Source: Methanomassiliicoccus sp. UBA345 (lineage in GTDB: Archaea; Thermoplasmatota; Thermoplasmata; Methanomassiliicoccales; Methanomassiliicoccaceae). Taken from it: a DNA stretch of 64,000 bases. The notes under the pieces are model-generated. The model had not been told where the DNA came from and did no database searches. It worked only from the letters and a program-made list of their open reading frames with translations. The DNA is taken from contig DATD01000031.1 in NCBI GenBank assembly GCA_002504525.1, forward strand, positions 67,939 through 131,938, read 5' to 3'. Of this stretch, positions 45,287 through 53,412 are shown piece after piece. How positions within the stretch are numbered: position 1 is the stretch's first letter; each line of letters starts with the position of its first letter. The position numbers and the translations under genes were made by a program.

Positions 45287-48200
45287 TCAGATGTCCAGGT
45301 TCTCGACCTCTTTGGCGTGCGTGGTGATGAACATCCGCCTGGGCTCCACCTGGTCCCCCATCAGTATCGTGAACAGTTCGTCGGCCCGCATGGCATCATC
45401 GATGGTGACCTTCTTGACCAATCGGGTGCCCGGGTCCATGGTGGTATCCCACAGCTGATGCGGGTTCATCTCTCCGAGACCTTTGTACCTCTGGATGGTG
45501 GCCCCGCGGCCCAGCTGCTCCATGGCCGTCTCCCGCTCTTTCTCATTGTACGCGTAGATCTCCTTCCCGCCCCGCGCGACCTTGTACAGCGGGGGCATGG
45601 CCAGGTAGACGTATCCGTTGTCGATCAACTGCCGCATGTAGCGGAAGAACAGCGTCAGCAGCAGCGTGCTGATGTGCGCGCCGTCGACATCCGCATCGGT
45701 CATGATGATGATCTTGTGATAGCGGATCTTCTCGACGTCGAAGTCGGCGCCCACCCCGCCGCCGATGGCGGTGATGAGGTTCCTGATCTCCTGGTTCTTG
45801 AGGATCTTGTCCAGCCTGGCCTTCTCCACGTTCAGGATCTTGCCCCTGAGAGGAAGGATGGCCTGGAACACGCGGTCGCGGCCCTGCTTGGCGCTGTTGT
45901 GGACGAACACCCCAGCGGCTAGAGCGAAGTTGTGGGTGTGCGGGACCTCCAGGTCATAGACGTCCGCCCGTTTATCAGTCATCTCGACAGAGACGACCTT
46001 GTGGTTGAAGCTGGCTACCGCTTCCTTGAGCTTGGATACGTCACCTTCGAAATAGCGATCGCAAAATCGATCGTACCTCAGCAGTGTCCTGTCACCAGTT
46101 TCTACCCGGTGCTTGTTGTATGCATCCACGTCGAGGTTGCCCTCAGAGTCGATGAATTCGTTAAGGGCCGCCATCGTCTTCTGGTAGTAGGTCTGGTTGA
46201 GTGCCTTCTTCCTTTTTTCCCTGAACTCTGGAGCCCATTGTGCCCTGGTGCGTTCGCTGCGCCATTTTAGCAGCTCTGGGTTCCCCCACTGGATCCTAGC
46301 GAGCGAGGACTGTAGGGCTCTCGCTTCAGGGTGAACTTCGAAATAGGAGCGTACTCTTTCAGCCTGAGCCACGCGGTTCGCTTCCATCGCCCAATACTCC
46401 TGTTGGGCCTTTTTCAGCCGTTCAGAGTTTTTCCTCTTGTACTCTGGATTTGAGTTGTAGAATTTGCGCCACTGAGCCGTCATATAGGACTTGTAGCTCT
46501 CGTCCTGCCACTGGGCCTTCGCGTTCCGGGAAAGCACCATGCTCGTTTCGGGCTGCCTCATACGCTGGCTCATGGCTGCTCGGAAATCCTCCGTTCGTCG
46601 CAATGCCCGGCACTTCTCGATCGTGGCCGGTCGGTGAAGCGCCATCGCGACTTGTTCGCGATGCAGGGCAAGGTGCTCCTCGCGGCCCATCCTGACTATG
46701 TTGGACGGGTCATTGTTGCACTTATTGAAATCGGCATGGTGGCAATGTTCTCCGGCCATCATGGCGTAGACTCCAGTCCAGAGATTGTACCAGTCTGATA
46801 CCATATGAGTAAACAACCAATTCTCAGAGCTGGGGTCCCAGATCATTTCGTAGCCGTCGATAGTGATTCCTGGTTCGCTCTTGTCAGATATCTTCCGGTA
46901 TAAGGGCATCAGCGAATCCCCGGCACCGAGCTCAGCGGCCTGACGATAGCTTCCATCCCGGAGCATGAAGCGGTGGTCCGGCGTGCATTCGATCACCTCG
47001 CCGTTGTCGAGGGTGACGCGAACCAGCTCAGCATTCTTCCTCGTCACGCGGGCGTTGATCGCTCTTTCGATGCCGATCTTTCCATCGTTCCGGATGGTAT
47101 AGCAATAGTGTTCCTTGCCTTCGGCCTGCTCGGCCACCAGCTCCTCGAACGATAGTTCGCGGCCGTCGGCCAGCGCCAGCTTCGTGTCGCCGGAGAAGCA
47201 TCCGCCGGCCGAGTCGCCCTCCACGATGTACAGCTCGCACTTGGCGGGATCCTTCTCCTGGCAGTCGGCCAGCTTGCCGGGCAGTCCGCCTCCTTCCAGC
47301 AGCCCCTTGCGCCTTGTCAGCTCGCGCGCCTTCTTCGCCGCCTCCCTGGCCTGGTAGGCCAGGATGCCCCTCTTGATGCAGGCCTCGGCGGTCTTCGGCG
47401 TCTCGTCCAGGAAGATGGTGAACTTCTCGTACACGCACGATTCCACGATGCCCTTGATCTCGCTGTTTCCCAGCCTGGTCTTCGTCTGCCCTTCGAACTG
47501 GGGCTCCGGCACCTTCAGGCTGACAATGGCCGTGAGACCCTCGCGGACGTCCTCGCCGCTGAGGTTTTCGGCGTTGTCCTTGAGGAACTTGTTCGCTCTG
47601 GCGTAGTCGTTCATCGCCCGCGTCAGCGCGGAGCGGAAGCCCATGAGGTGCGTGCCTCCCTCGATGGTGTTGATGTTGTTGACGTACGTGAACACCGATT
47701 CGGAGTACGCGTCGGTGTACTGCATCGCCACCTCAACCATCACGTCGTCGCGCTCGCATTCGAGGTAGATCGGCCTCTCGTGCATCGCGACCTTCGACTT
47801 GTTCAGATGTTCCACGAACTCCACGATGCCCCCCTCGGCGTGGAACACCTCCTCCCGCTCCATGCCCTCGCGGAGGTCGCGGAAGGTTATCCTGACCCCC
47901 TTGTTCAGGTAGGCAAGGTCCTGGAAGTGATGAGCTAGGATGTCGGAGTCGAAGGTAACGTCCGCGAATATCTCGGGGTCGGGCATGAAGTGCTGCCTGG
48001 TCCCCGTCCTGTCGGTGTCCTTGATCTCCTTAAGCGGAGAGGTCATGATGCCCCTCTCGCACCTCATGAGGAACACCTTGCCGCGCTGGCATACGGTGGT
48101 CTCCAGGTAGAGCGATAGGGCGTTGACGACGCTCAGGCCGACGCCGTGCAGGCCGCCAGACACCTTGTAGCTCTTTCGGTCGAACTTTCCGCCGGCATGC

Positions 48201-48493
48201 AGCGTGGTGACGACCAGCTCCACCGCCGGCCGCTTGTACTTCTCATGCATCCCCGTGGGGATCCCGCGCCCGTTGTCGAACACGGTGCAGCTGCCATCCT
48301 TGTTGATGGTGATGTTGATCTCCGTGCAGTAGCCGGCCATCACCTCATCGATGCTGTTGTCGACCACTTCGTAGACCAGGTGATGCAGGCCCCGGGCATC
48401 GGTGCTCCCGATGTACATGCCGGGCCGCTTCCTTACCGCCTGCAGCCCTTCAAGGACCTGGATATTATCTGCACTGTAATTGCTGTCCTCCAT
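45287..48493 (-). CDS. gyrB: DNA gyrase subunit B precursor with intein
   Basis: A 1068-residue precursor. The GHKL ATPase domain is at the N-terminus (EVVDNSIDEVMAGYC, FDNGRGIPTG, VSGGLHGVGLSVVNALS). The TOPRIM start YIVEGDSAGG is interrupted at residue 432 by an intein, and the extein resumes with SAKQGRDRVFQAILPL and continues to the DADVDGAHI metal site. Splicing leaves a normal 633-residue GyrB. The insertion point, between the last glycine of GDSAGG and SAKQGR, is a known GyrB intein site. It precedes gyrA in an operon. Confidence 0.96.
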   Translation of the reverse strand: MEDSNYSADNIQVLEGLQAVRKRPGMYIGSTDARGLHHLVYEVVDNSIDEVMAGYCTEINITINKDGSCTVFDNGRGIPTGMHEKYKRPAVELVVTTLHAGGKFDRKSYKVSGGLHGVGLSVVNALSLYLETTVCQRGKVFLMRCERGIMTSPLKEIKDTDRTGTRQHFMPDPEIFADVTFDSDILAHHFQDLAYLNKGVRITFRDLREGMEREEVFHAEGGIVEFVEHLNKSKVAMHERPIYLECERDDVMVEVAMQYTDAYSESVFTYVNNINTIEGGTHLMGFRSALTRAMNDYARANKFLKDNAENLSGEDVREGLTAIVSLKVPEPQFEGQTKTRLGNSEIKGIVESCVYEKFTIFLDETPKTAEACIKRGILAYQAREAAKKARELTRRKGLLEGGGLPGKLADCQEKDPAKCELYIVEGDSAGGCFSGDTKLALADGRELSFEELVAEQAEGKEHYCYTIRNDGKIGIERAINARVTRKNAELVRVTLDNGEVIECTPDHRFMLRDGSYRQAAELGAGDSLMPLYRKISDKSEPGITIDGYEMIWDPSSENWLFTHMVSDWYNLWTGVYAMMAGEHCHHADFNKCNNDPSNIVRMGREEHLALHREQVAMALHRPATIEKCRALRRTEDFRAAMSQRMRQPETSMVLSRNAKAQWQDESYKSYMTAQWRKFYNSNPEYKRKNSERLKKAQQEYWAMEANRVAQAERVRSYFEVHPEARALQSSLARIQWGNPELLKWRSERTRAQWAPEFREKRKKALNQTYYQKTMAALNEFIDSEGNLDVDAYNKHRVETGDRTLLRYDRFCDRYFEGDVSKLKEAVASFNHKVVSVEMTDKRADVYDLEVPHTHNFALAAGVFVHNSAKQGRDRVFQAILPLRGKILNVEKARLDKILKNQEIRNLITAIGGGVGADFDVEKIRYHKIIIMTDADVDGAHISTLLLTLFFRYMRQLIDNGYVYLAMPPLYKVARGGKEIYAYNEKERETAMEQLGRGATIQRYKGLGEMNPHQLWDTTMDPGTRLVKKVTIDDAMRADELFTILMGDQVEPRRMFITTHAKEVENLDI
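45896..47200 (-). mobile_element. GyrB intein with HNH-type homing endonuclease
   Basis: A 435-residue intein. It begins with cysteine (CFSGDTKLALADGRELS), has a block B TPDHRFMLRDG, and ends with VPHTHNFALAAGVFVHN before the serine extein residue, so all splicing residues are present. The centre holds HCHHADFNKCNNDPSNIV followed by EEHLALH, an HNH-like nuclease core. Several repeated basic helices follow (AKAQWQDESYKSYM, RRTRAQW-like units) resembling NUMOD DNA-binding modules. The middle is less GC-rich than the exteins by eye, consistent with a mobile origin. Confidence 0.93.
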
Positions 48494-48616
48494 TGAATCA
48501 TACCTCTTGGATGTTGGATGCAGTTCGGGCAGATCGGCTAACGAACCTCGATCGCCTCGACTGAACTAAGTGCATCCCTTACGCTGTTTCTACAGCCCGG
48601 GGTATGTTTTCTAACT

Positions 48617-48694
48617 ATTAATAGCCTTCTAGGTGTGCTGGCTATATAAGCAGAAACACCCCGTTCGCGCCCTTTTCGGAGCATTTTTATTAAC
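48617..48694. promoter_or_regulatory. Divergent promoter region between gyrB and thiC
   Basis: Candidate TATA elements are TTTTTATTAAC at 48684-48694 for thiC (leader of about 50 bases) and, for gyrB on the minus strand, CTTATATAGC at 48641-48650 or the palindrome CTATTAATAG at about 48617. The whole 48494-48769 gap has no gene and no TPP riboswitch signature that I can find. Confidence 0.4.
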
Positions 48695-48769
48695 AAATTT
48701 TGGAACGCCTAATCATGGTGTCCTCCAGGGAAGAGTCTTTCTATCAAGATGGGTTAGGAAGGTGCGAGT

Positions 48770-50032
48770 ATGATGAGCACAATGGGCGTTTCGACGGACC
48801 TTCTGAAAGAGATCTCCAGGAACGAGGGCGTGGACGAGGAGGTGCTCCGCCGGCGTGTCGCGGCGGGGCGCGTGGTAGCGCCCTTCAACCCCGTGCATTC
48901 CCCCAGGCCGTGCGGCATCGGGGAAGGGCTGGGCGTGAAGATCAACGTCAACGTGGGCACGTCCCGCGACCGCGTGGAGATCGAGGAGGAGATGGAGAAG
49001 GTGGAGATCGCCCGGCGCTACGGCGCCGATGCCATCATGGACCTCAGCACCGGAGGGGACATAGACGCCATCCGGCGGCGCATCATCAAGGACTCGGACA
49101 TGCCTGTCGGTACCGTCCCCATCTACCAGATCGGACTGACCATGGCGAGGAGGAGCGCGGTGGTGGACATGGATGAGGACGACATGTTCAACGGCTTCGT
49201 CCAGCACGCCAAGGACGGCGTGGACTTCATGACGGTGCACTGCGGCATCACGCGGGAGGTCGTGGAAAGGCTGAAGCGCTCGCCGCGCGTCACCGACGTG
49301 GTGTCCCGGGGCGGCTCCTTCCTGGTCGCGTGGATACTCCACAACGGGAGGGAGAACCCATTCTATGAGAACTTCGACTACCTGCTGGAGCTGGCGAAGG
49401 AGCACGAGGTGACGCTGTCGCTCGGCGACGGCATGCGGCCCGGCTGCATACATGACGCTACCGACGGGGCGCAGGTGCAGGAGCTCATCGTGCTCGGCGA
49501 ACTGGTGAGGCGGTGCCGGGGAGCCGGCGTGCAGTGCATGGTCGAAGGCCCTGGCCACGTGCCCCTTGACCAGGTCGAGGCGAACGTCCGCCTGGAGAAG
49601 AGCGTGTGCGACGGCACGCCGTTCTACGTCCTCGGGCCCTTGGTCACGGACATCGCGCCCGGCTACGATCACATCACCGCGGCCATCGGCGGCGCGATCG
49701 CCGCCTACCACGGCGCCGACTTCCTGTGCTATGTGACGCCGGCCGAGCATCTGTCGCTTCCGACCCCGCAGGACGTCAAGGACGGCGTCATCGCGTCGAA
49801 GATCGCGGCCCATGCCGCCGACGTGGCCAGGGGCCGCGGCAAGGAGCGCGATCTGCGCATGGCCGAGGCGCGCAGGGAGCTTGACTGGACGGCCATGTAC
49901 CGCGAGGCGCTCGATCCCGACAAGGCAAGGGAGTACCGCGCCAGGGGCTCCACCGCCGAGTCGGACGGGTGCTCGATGTGCGGGGACGTATGCGCGATAA
50001 AGCTCGTCCAGCAACATCTACGGAAGAAGTAG
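48770..50032 (+). CDS. thiC: Phosphomethylpyrimidine synthase ThiC
   Basis: A 420-residue radical-SAM enzyme that rearranges AIR into the thiamine pyrimidine HMP-P. Signatures include AIMDLSTGGDI, GTVPIYQ, GMRPGCIHDA, VEGPGHVPLDQ and the unusual C-terminal cluster motif CSMCGDVC. The length is that of archaeal ThiC, lacking the bacterial N-terminal extension. ATG 48770 has AAGGTG just upstream. AIR, its substrate, is the product of PurM encoded at 22328. Confidence 0.95.
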   Translation: MMSTMGVSTDLLKEISRNEGVDEEVLRRRVAAGRVVAPFNPVHSPRPCGIGEGLGVKINVNVGTSRDRVEIEEEMEKVEIARRYGADAIMDLSTGGDIDAIRRRIIKDSDMPVGTVPIYQIGLTMARRSAVVDMDEDDMFNGFVQHAKDGVDFMTVHCGITREVVERLKRSPRVTDVVSRGGSFLVAWILHNGRENPFYENFDYLLELAKEHEVTLSLGDGMRPGCIHDATDGAQVQELIVLGELVRRCRGAGVQCMVEGPGHVPLDQVEANVRLEKSVCDGTPFYVLGPLVTDIAPGYDHITAAIGGAIAAYHGADFLCYVTPAEHLSLPTPQDVKDGVIASKIAAHAADVARGRGKERDLRMAEARRELDWTAMYREALDPDKAREYRARGSTAESDGCSMCGDVCAIKLVQQHLRKK

Positions 50033-50039
50033 AGGATGG

Positions 50040-50141
50040 AGCCACTGGAGGGGATCGAACCCCCGGCCTACGGTTTACGAAACCGTCGCTCCTTAGCGAT
50101 GCGGGCCTGAACGACACGCATGACCGCTGAGCTACAGTGGC
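50040..50141 (-). tRNA. tRNA-Thr (CGT) with a D-loop intron
   Basis: On the minus strand the acceptor GCCACTG pairs with CAGTGGC, followed by a T discriminator as in archaeal tRNA-Thr. The D-stem is GCTC/GAGC. The anticodon stem ACGGT/ACCGT holds loop TTCGTAA with anticodon CGT. The T-arm GGGGG/CCCTC has loop TTCGATC. The D-loop is expanded to 37 nt by an intron. CCA is not encoded. The gene ends a few bases after thiC on the opposite strand. Confidence 0.93.
50093..50122 (-). other. 30-nt tRNA intron in the D-loop with bulge-helix-bulge
   Basis: Going inward from the D-stem, the minus strand shows a 3-nt bulge AAG on the 3' side, a 4-bp helix AGCG/CGCT, a 3-nt bulge GTC on the 5' side, and an inner helix ATGCG/CGCAT with a 13-nt loop. 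This is exactly the archaeal splicing motif. Cutting after the second base of each bulge gives these boundaries; they could shift by one base. Confidence 0.85.
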
Positions 50142-50167
50142 GTCGGGACTCCATCAAGTGGTACCCT

Positions 50168-50179
50168 GATTTTATACTT
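50168..50179 (-). promoter_or_regulatory. TATA box for tRNA-Thr
   Basis: The minus strand reads AAGTATAAAATC about 32 bases before the mature 5' end. Confidence 0.6.
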
Positions 50180-50204
50180 TTCTTAATGAACGCAGAGGGC
50201 GGGG

Positions 50205-51194
50205 TCAGCTGGCCGCTTCCTCGTCCTGGAACTCTACCAGTCGCTCCAGCGACTCTTCGTGCCTTCCCCTCTTGGCCGCTACGCCGGCAGCACGCAGGAG
50301 CTTCACCATCGAAGAGACGTCGCGCCCGGCCGACTTGGCGTCCAGAAGGGACTGCTTCGCTCTCCGCAGCTCGGCGTTCAGCACGTCGGGGAGCACCCGT
50401 CCCAGCTCGTCCCGGCCCTTCTTGGCCAGGATGCCCATGGTGGTCCAGTCGGCGCGCTCCTTCGCTTCCCTTGCTTCGTTCAGGAGCTTGCGGACCTCTC
50501 TGACATCGAGATAGAACCTCTCCGAGTTCAGCACTGCCCGCTCCAGGGCCTCGTACACCCCGTTCGCCTCGGTGTACCGGCCGGAGAGCTTCTCGGCCAT
50601 CCTCTCCCCGCTCTCCGCCTCCCGCAGCGCGCCCTCCGCGTCGCCACCCTCCATCATGGCGCGTGCACCGCTGATTAGCGTACGAAGCGATGCTGCGTCG
50701 GAACCGGCCCTCTCGGCCAACTCCGCCAGGTCCTCCAGGTGGCATAGGTCCTGCTCCAGCCGGTCCACTATCGCCCTGTTCAGCTCGGAGCGGCATTCCC
50801 TCAGCGTGACCACCGCTGACTCTACCTCGCGGCGTTTGCCGGATGATACCGCTTTGTCGATCAGCCGACGCGGCGCCGAGGTGTCAGCGCCGTGGCGCTC
50901 GGCCATCTCCAGCATCGGGCGCAGCTCGTCGACCAGGGAAGAGAACTCGGCCTTCAGGTCATCGGGGTTGGCGGCTTCCTCTGCTTCGACATCCGCCTCG
51001 TCATCGGCGCTCTCGACCTCATCGGCCTCGCGGTCATCCGCATCGTCCTCGGCGGCTTCCTCGGTCACCTCCTCGATGACGAACTCCACGCCGCATTCGG
51101 GGCAGCGAGAGACCTCCCCTACGATATGGGCCCCGCAATCGGGGCAATCGAACTCAAAGATATCCTCGTCGTTTTCGGAAGTTGGTTCCTGCAC
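50205..51194 (-). CDS. Zinc-ribbon protein with long helical domain
   Basis: A 329-residue cytoplasmic protein. A zinc ribbon lies at about residues 17-37 (CPDCGAHIV...CPECG). A strongly acidic linker covers about 45-80, and the remainder is antiparallel helices rich in leucine and arginine, resembling tetratricopeptide-like or coiled-coil bundles. There is no membrane segment. The start is GTG at 51194 with an AGGTG ribosome site. A TATA-like CTATATATTTTTATAG on the minus strand near 51231-51246 gives a short leader. The same ribbon-plus-acidic pattern recurs in the tail of the giant CARDB protein. Function unknown. Confidence 0.75.
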   Translation of the reverse strand: MQEPTSENDEDIFEFDCPDCGAHIVGEVSRCPECGVEFVIEEVTEEAAEDDADDREADEVESADDEADVEAEEAANPDDLKAEFSSLVDELRPMLEMAERHGADTSAPRRLIDKAVSSGKRREVESAVVTLRECRSELNRAIVDRLEQDLCHLEDLAELAERAGSDAASLRTLISGARAMMEGGDAEGALREAESGERMAEKLSGRYTEANGVYEALERAVLNSERFYLDVREVRKLLNEAREAKERADWTTMGILAKKGRDELGRVLPDVLNAELRRAKQSLLDAKSAGRDVSSMVKLLRAAGVAAKRGRHEESLERLVEFQDEEAAS

Positions 51195-51280
51195 CTGAAC
51201 ACCTGGATATGGACCGTTCCTCGGTCACTATCTATAAAAATATATAGTTGCCGCAGTAACCAACGCGGGTTGATAATCGT

Positions 51281-52078
51281 TCATGCCAGCATGGCCGCCA
51301 TGCGCACCGCGTCCTCCGATGGCGCGGGGGTCTCGGAGATGATCGTCAGGTCCCTCCGCCCGTCCCGTATCAGGTTGGCGAGCAGAGCGAAGTCCGGCTC
51401 CCTGGTCTCCAGGAGCAGGTGCCGCTTCTCCCCTTTGGCGGTGAACTCGATGCAGCTGAAGTGACAGTGCAGTCGCCTCGGATGCATGTGGAAGCAGGCG
51501 TCCAGCACGTCGCGGAAGTCGTTCTCGGTGCGCAGCCGGCCGCCATCCCGGGCGTGGATGTGCCCGAAGTCGGGCACCGGCTCGACGCCTTCGACCTCGG
51601 CCATGACGGCTTCGATCTCGGTCAGCGTCCCCCAGGTGGCCTGCTTGCCCATGGCCTCCAGGCCGATGATCGGTCGGAGGTCTTCCGCTTCCATCTGCCG
51701 GCGGGCGCGGCGCATGGCCTCGACCACTCTCCTGGTGGTCTGCTCCGAGGTCGCTCCCATGTATGATGCGGCATGGACCACCACGATCCGCGCGCCCATG
51801 GCATCGGCGGCGCGGAGGGCGCGCATCAGCCAATCGTGGCTCTTCTCCACCGTCTGCTCGGTCGAGTTGAAGTTGATGTAGTAAGGCGCGTGAGCGCTCA
51901 GCGCGACGTCCAGCTCCCTGGCCTTGGCGCCCGCTTCCCTGGCCTTCTCCTCGGTGAGATTGACGCTCCTTCCGAACTGGACCTCCAGAGCGTTCAGCCC
52001 GAGCGCCCTGGTCCGTTCCACGGCGTTAGCCCCTCCCTTGCTGCCTGCCGGATATCCGGCGGGACCGACCCTCAGCAT
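51281..52078 (-). CDS. Endonuclease IV-like TIM-barrel protein
   Basis: A 265-residue member of the AP endonuclease 2/xylose isomerase-like TIM-barrel superfamily. Visible features are GPAGYPAGSKGG, LSAHAPYYINF, the histidine strand VVVHAASYMGA, GLEAMGK, DFGHIHAR, CHFSCIEF and a late ISETPAPSED; metal ligands are histidines, aspartates and glutamates. It may cleave abasic DNA or isomerise a sugar. Start 52078 is preferred because the family begins near GPAGYP and a TATA at 52123-52136 leaves a 20-25 base leader. It is divergent from a cluster ending in an OGG glycosylase. Confidence 0.78.
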   Translation of the reverse strand: MLRVGPAGYPAGSKGGANAVERTRALGLNALEVQFGRSVNLTEEKAREAGAKARELDVALSAHAPYYINFNSTEQTVEKSHDWLMRALRAADAMGARIVVVHAASYMGATSEQTTRRVVEAMRRARRQMEAEDLRPIIGLEAMGKQATWGTLTEIEAVMAEVEGVEPVPDFGHIHARDGGRLRTENDFRDVLDACFHMHPRRLHCHFSCIEFTAKGEKRHLLLETREPDFALLANLIRDGRRDLTIISETPAPSEDAVRMAAMLA

Positions 52079-52122
52079 GCGCGCCCCAACGCGGTCGTGG
52101 ATGATAAGCATGTCCGGAACAA

Positions 52123-52136
52123 GCATATATATCTCC
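52123..52136. promoter_or_regulatory. Shared palindromic TATA between divergent genes
   Basis: GCATATATATCTCC reads as a TATA box on both strands. It lies about 32 bases before the plus-strand ATG at 52161 and about 50 before the minus-strand ATG at 52078. One element may direct both transcripts. Confidence 0.5.
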
Positions 52137-52160
52137 GCGGAAGGCTGTTCAGGGTAGGTC

Positions 52161-52646
52161 ATGATGCGCACCGAGAACGTGAGGATCGCGAAGCCTGCGG
52201 AGGCCAACGTTATCATCGGCCAGGCCCATTTCATCAAGACCGCGGAGGATCTGTACGAGGCGCTCATCTCGTCATGTCCGGGCATCCGGTTCGGGCTGGC
52301 GTTCTGCGAGGCTTCGGGGGACCGCCTGGTGCGGGCCGAGGGCAACGACGACGCGCTGAAGGCCGCTGCCGTGGAGAACGCGCTCCGCGTGGGGGCGGGA
52401 CACAGCTTCATAATCCTGCTGGCCGATGCGTACCCCATAAACGTCATGCGGAGCGTGAAGGACGTTCCGGAGGTGTGCACGGTCTTCTGCGCCTCGGCCA
52501 ACGAGGTGGAGGTGCTGGTCGCCGAGACCGAGCTGGGGCGCGGGATCGTCGGGGTCGTGGATGGACAGACCCCACTGGGAGTGGAGAACGATGAACACGT
52601 CAAAAGCAGGAGAGGGCTCCTTCGGCGATTCGGATACAAGCGCTGA
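52161..52646 (+). CDS. Adenosine-specific kinase family protein (DUF355-type)
   Basis: A 161-residue protein that matches the archaeal family annotated as adenosine-specific kinase. Cues are ANVIIGQAHFIKTAEDLYEA, RFGLAFCEASGDRLVR, GHSFIILLADAYPINV, VFCASANEVEVLVAE and the closing GVVDGQ segment. The biochemical role is not well established beyond nucleotide binding. It leads a run of three plus-strand genes and ends 7 bases before the methyltransferase start chosen here. Confidence 0.8.
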   Translation: MMRTENVRIAKPAEANVIIGQAHFIKTAEDLYEALISSCPGIRFGLAFCEASGDRLVRAEGNDDALKAAAVENALRVGAGHSFIILLADAYPINVMRSVKDVPEVCTVFCASANEVEVLVAETELGRGIVGVVDGQTPLGVENDEHVKSRRGLLRRFGYKR

Positions 52647-52653
52647 GAGGGAG

Positions 52654-53412
52654 ATGCTGGACCCCTACGAGGCCTCCGCTAGGTACTATGACCTGTGGCA
52701 TGAGGACTTCCACGACGACGTGGAGTTCTACCTGCGGTTGGCCGAACGCACCGGGGGGCCGGTCCTGGAGTGCATGTCCGGCACCGGCCGCGTGCTGGTG
52801 CCGTTCGCCCAGGCCGGCTACGAGATCACCGGAGTGGACCGCAGCGTCACCATGCTGGACCGGTGCACCGCCAAGGTGAGCTTGGAGCCTCCGAGCGTGC
52901 AGCAGCGCATCGAGCTGCAGCAAGGGGACGTGGCGGACGTCAAGCTGGGCGGCAAGTACCGCCTCGCGTTCATGCCGTTCAACTCCTTCCTGCACCTGCT
53001 CACGACAGCGGAGCAGGAGAAGGCGCTCCTCAACGTCCACGATCATCTGGAGAACGGCGGCCTGTTCAGCTTTGCGGTCTTCTCTCCCCGCCTGGACCGC
53101 CCGGAGCACCTGGTGCGGCACCGCGGAACGAGGGTGACTACGCAGGGAGAGATCATCTCATGGTTCGAGGCCCAGGTGTTCGATCAGGCCAACCAGCGGA
53201 CCACGGCGACGTACTTCTATGACATTTCGAAGCAGGACAAGCCTGTGCGGCGCGTCACCACCGAGTTCACGCTGCGCTACCTGTTCTTCCGGGAGGGATT
53301 GGAACTATTGTCGCGGTGCGGCTTCGAGGTCATCGAGACCTACGGCGACTACCACGGCGGAGAGTTCACCGCCACCAGCGGCATCATGGTGTTCGTCGCC
53401 AGGAAGTCATGA
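52654..53412 (+). CDS. Class I SAM-dependent methyltransferase
   Basis: A 252-residue Rossmann-fold methyltransferase. The SAM loop is VLECMSGTGRVLVPFA, with ITGVDRSVTML for the ribose acid and LAFMPFNSFLHL as motif IV. The substrate is not apparent. ATG 52654 directly follows the upstream stop and has GAGAGG before it. An alternative ATG at 52591 would overlap the upstream gene by 56 bases. Its stop overlaps the ogg start as ATGA. Confidence 0.82.
   Translation: MLDPYEASARYYDLWHEDFHDDVEFYLRLAERTGGPVLECMSGTGRVLVPFAQAGYEITGVDRSVTMLDRCTAKVSLEPPSVQQRIELQQGDVADVKLGGKYRLAFMPFNSFLHLLTTAEQEKALLNVHDHLENGGLFSFAVFSPRLDRPEHLVRHRGTRVTTQGEIISWFEAQVFDQANQRTTATYFYDISKQDKPVRRVTTEFTLRYLFFREGLELLSRCGFEVIETYGDYHGGEFTATSGIMVFVARKS

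Noticed and set aside
48494..48769. TPP riboswitch upstream of thiC
   Set aside because: I looked for the conserved CTGAGA and ACC-GAT-TGGAT elements and found neither.
50040..50141. tRNA-Thr as a pseudogene because of its swollen D-loop
   Set aside because: All stems pair, the discriminator is right, a promoter is present, and the extra 30 bases form a complete splicing motif.
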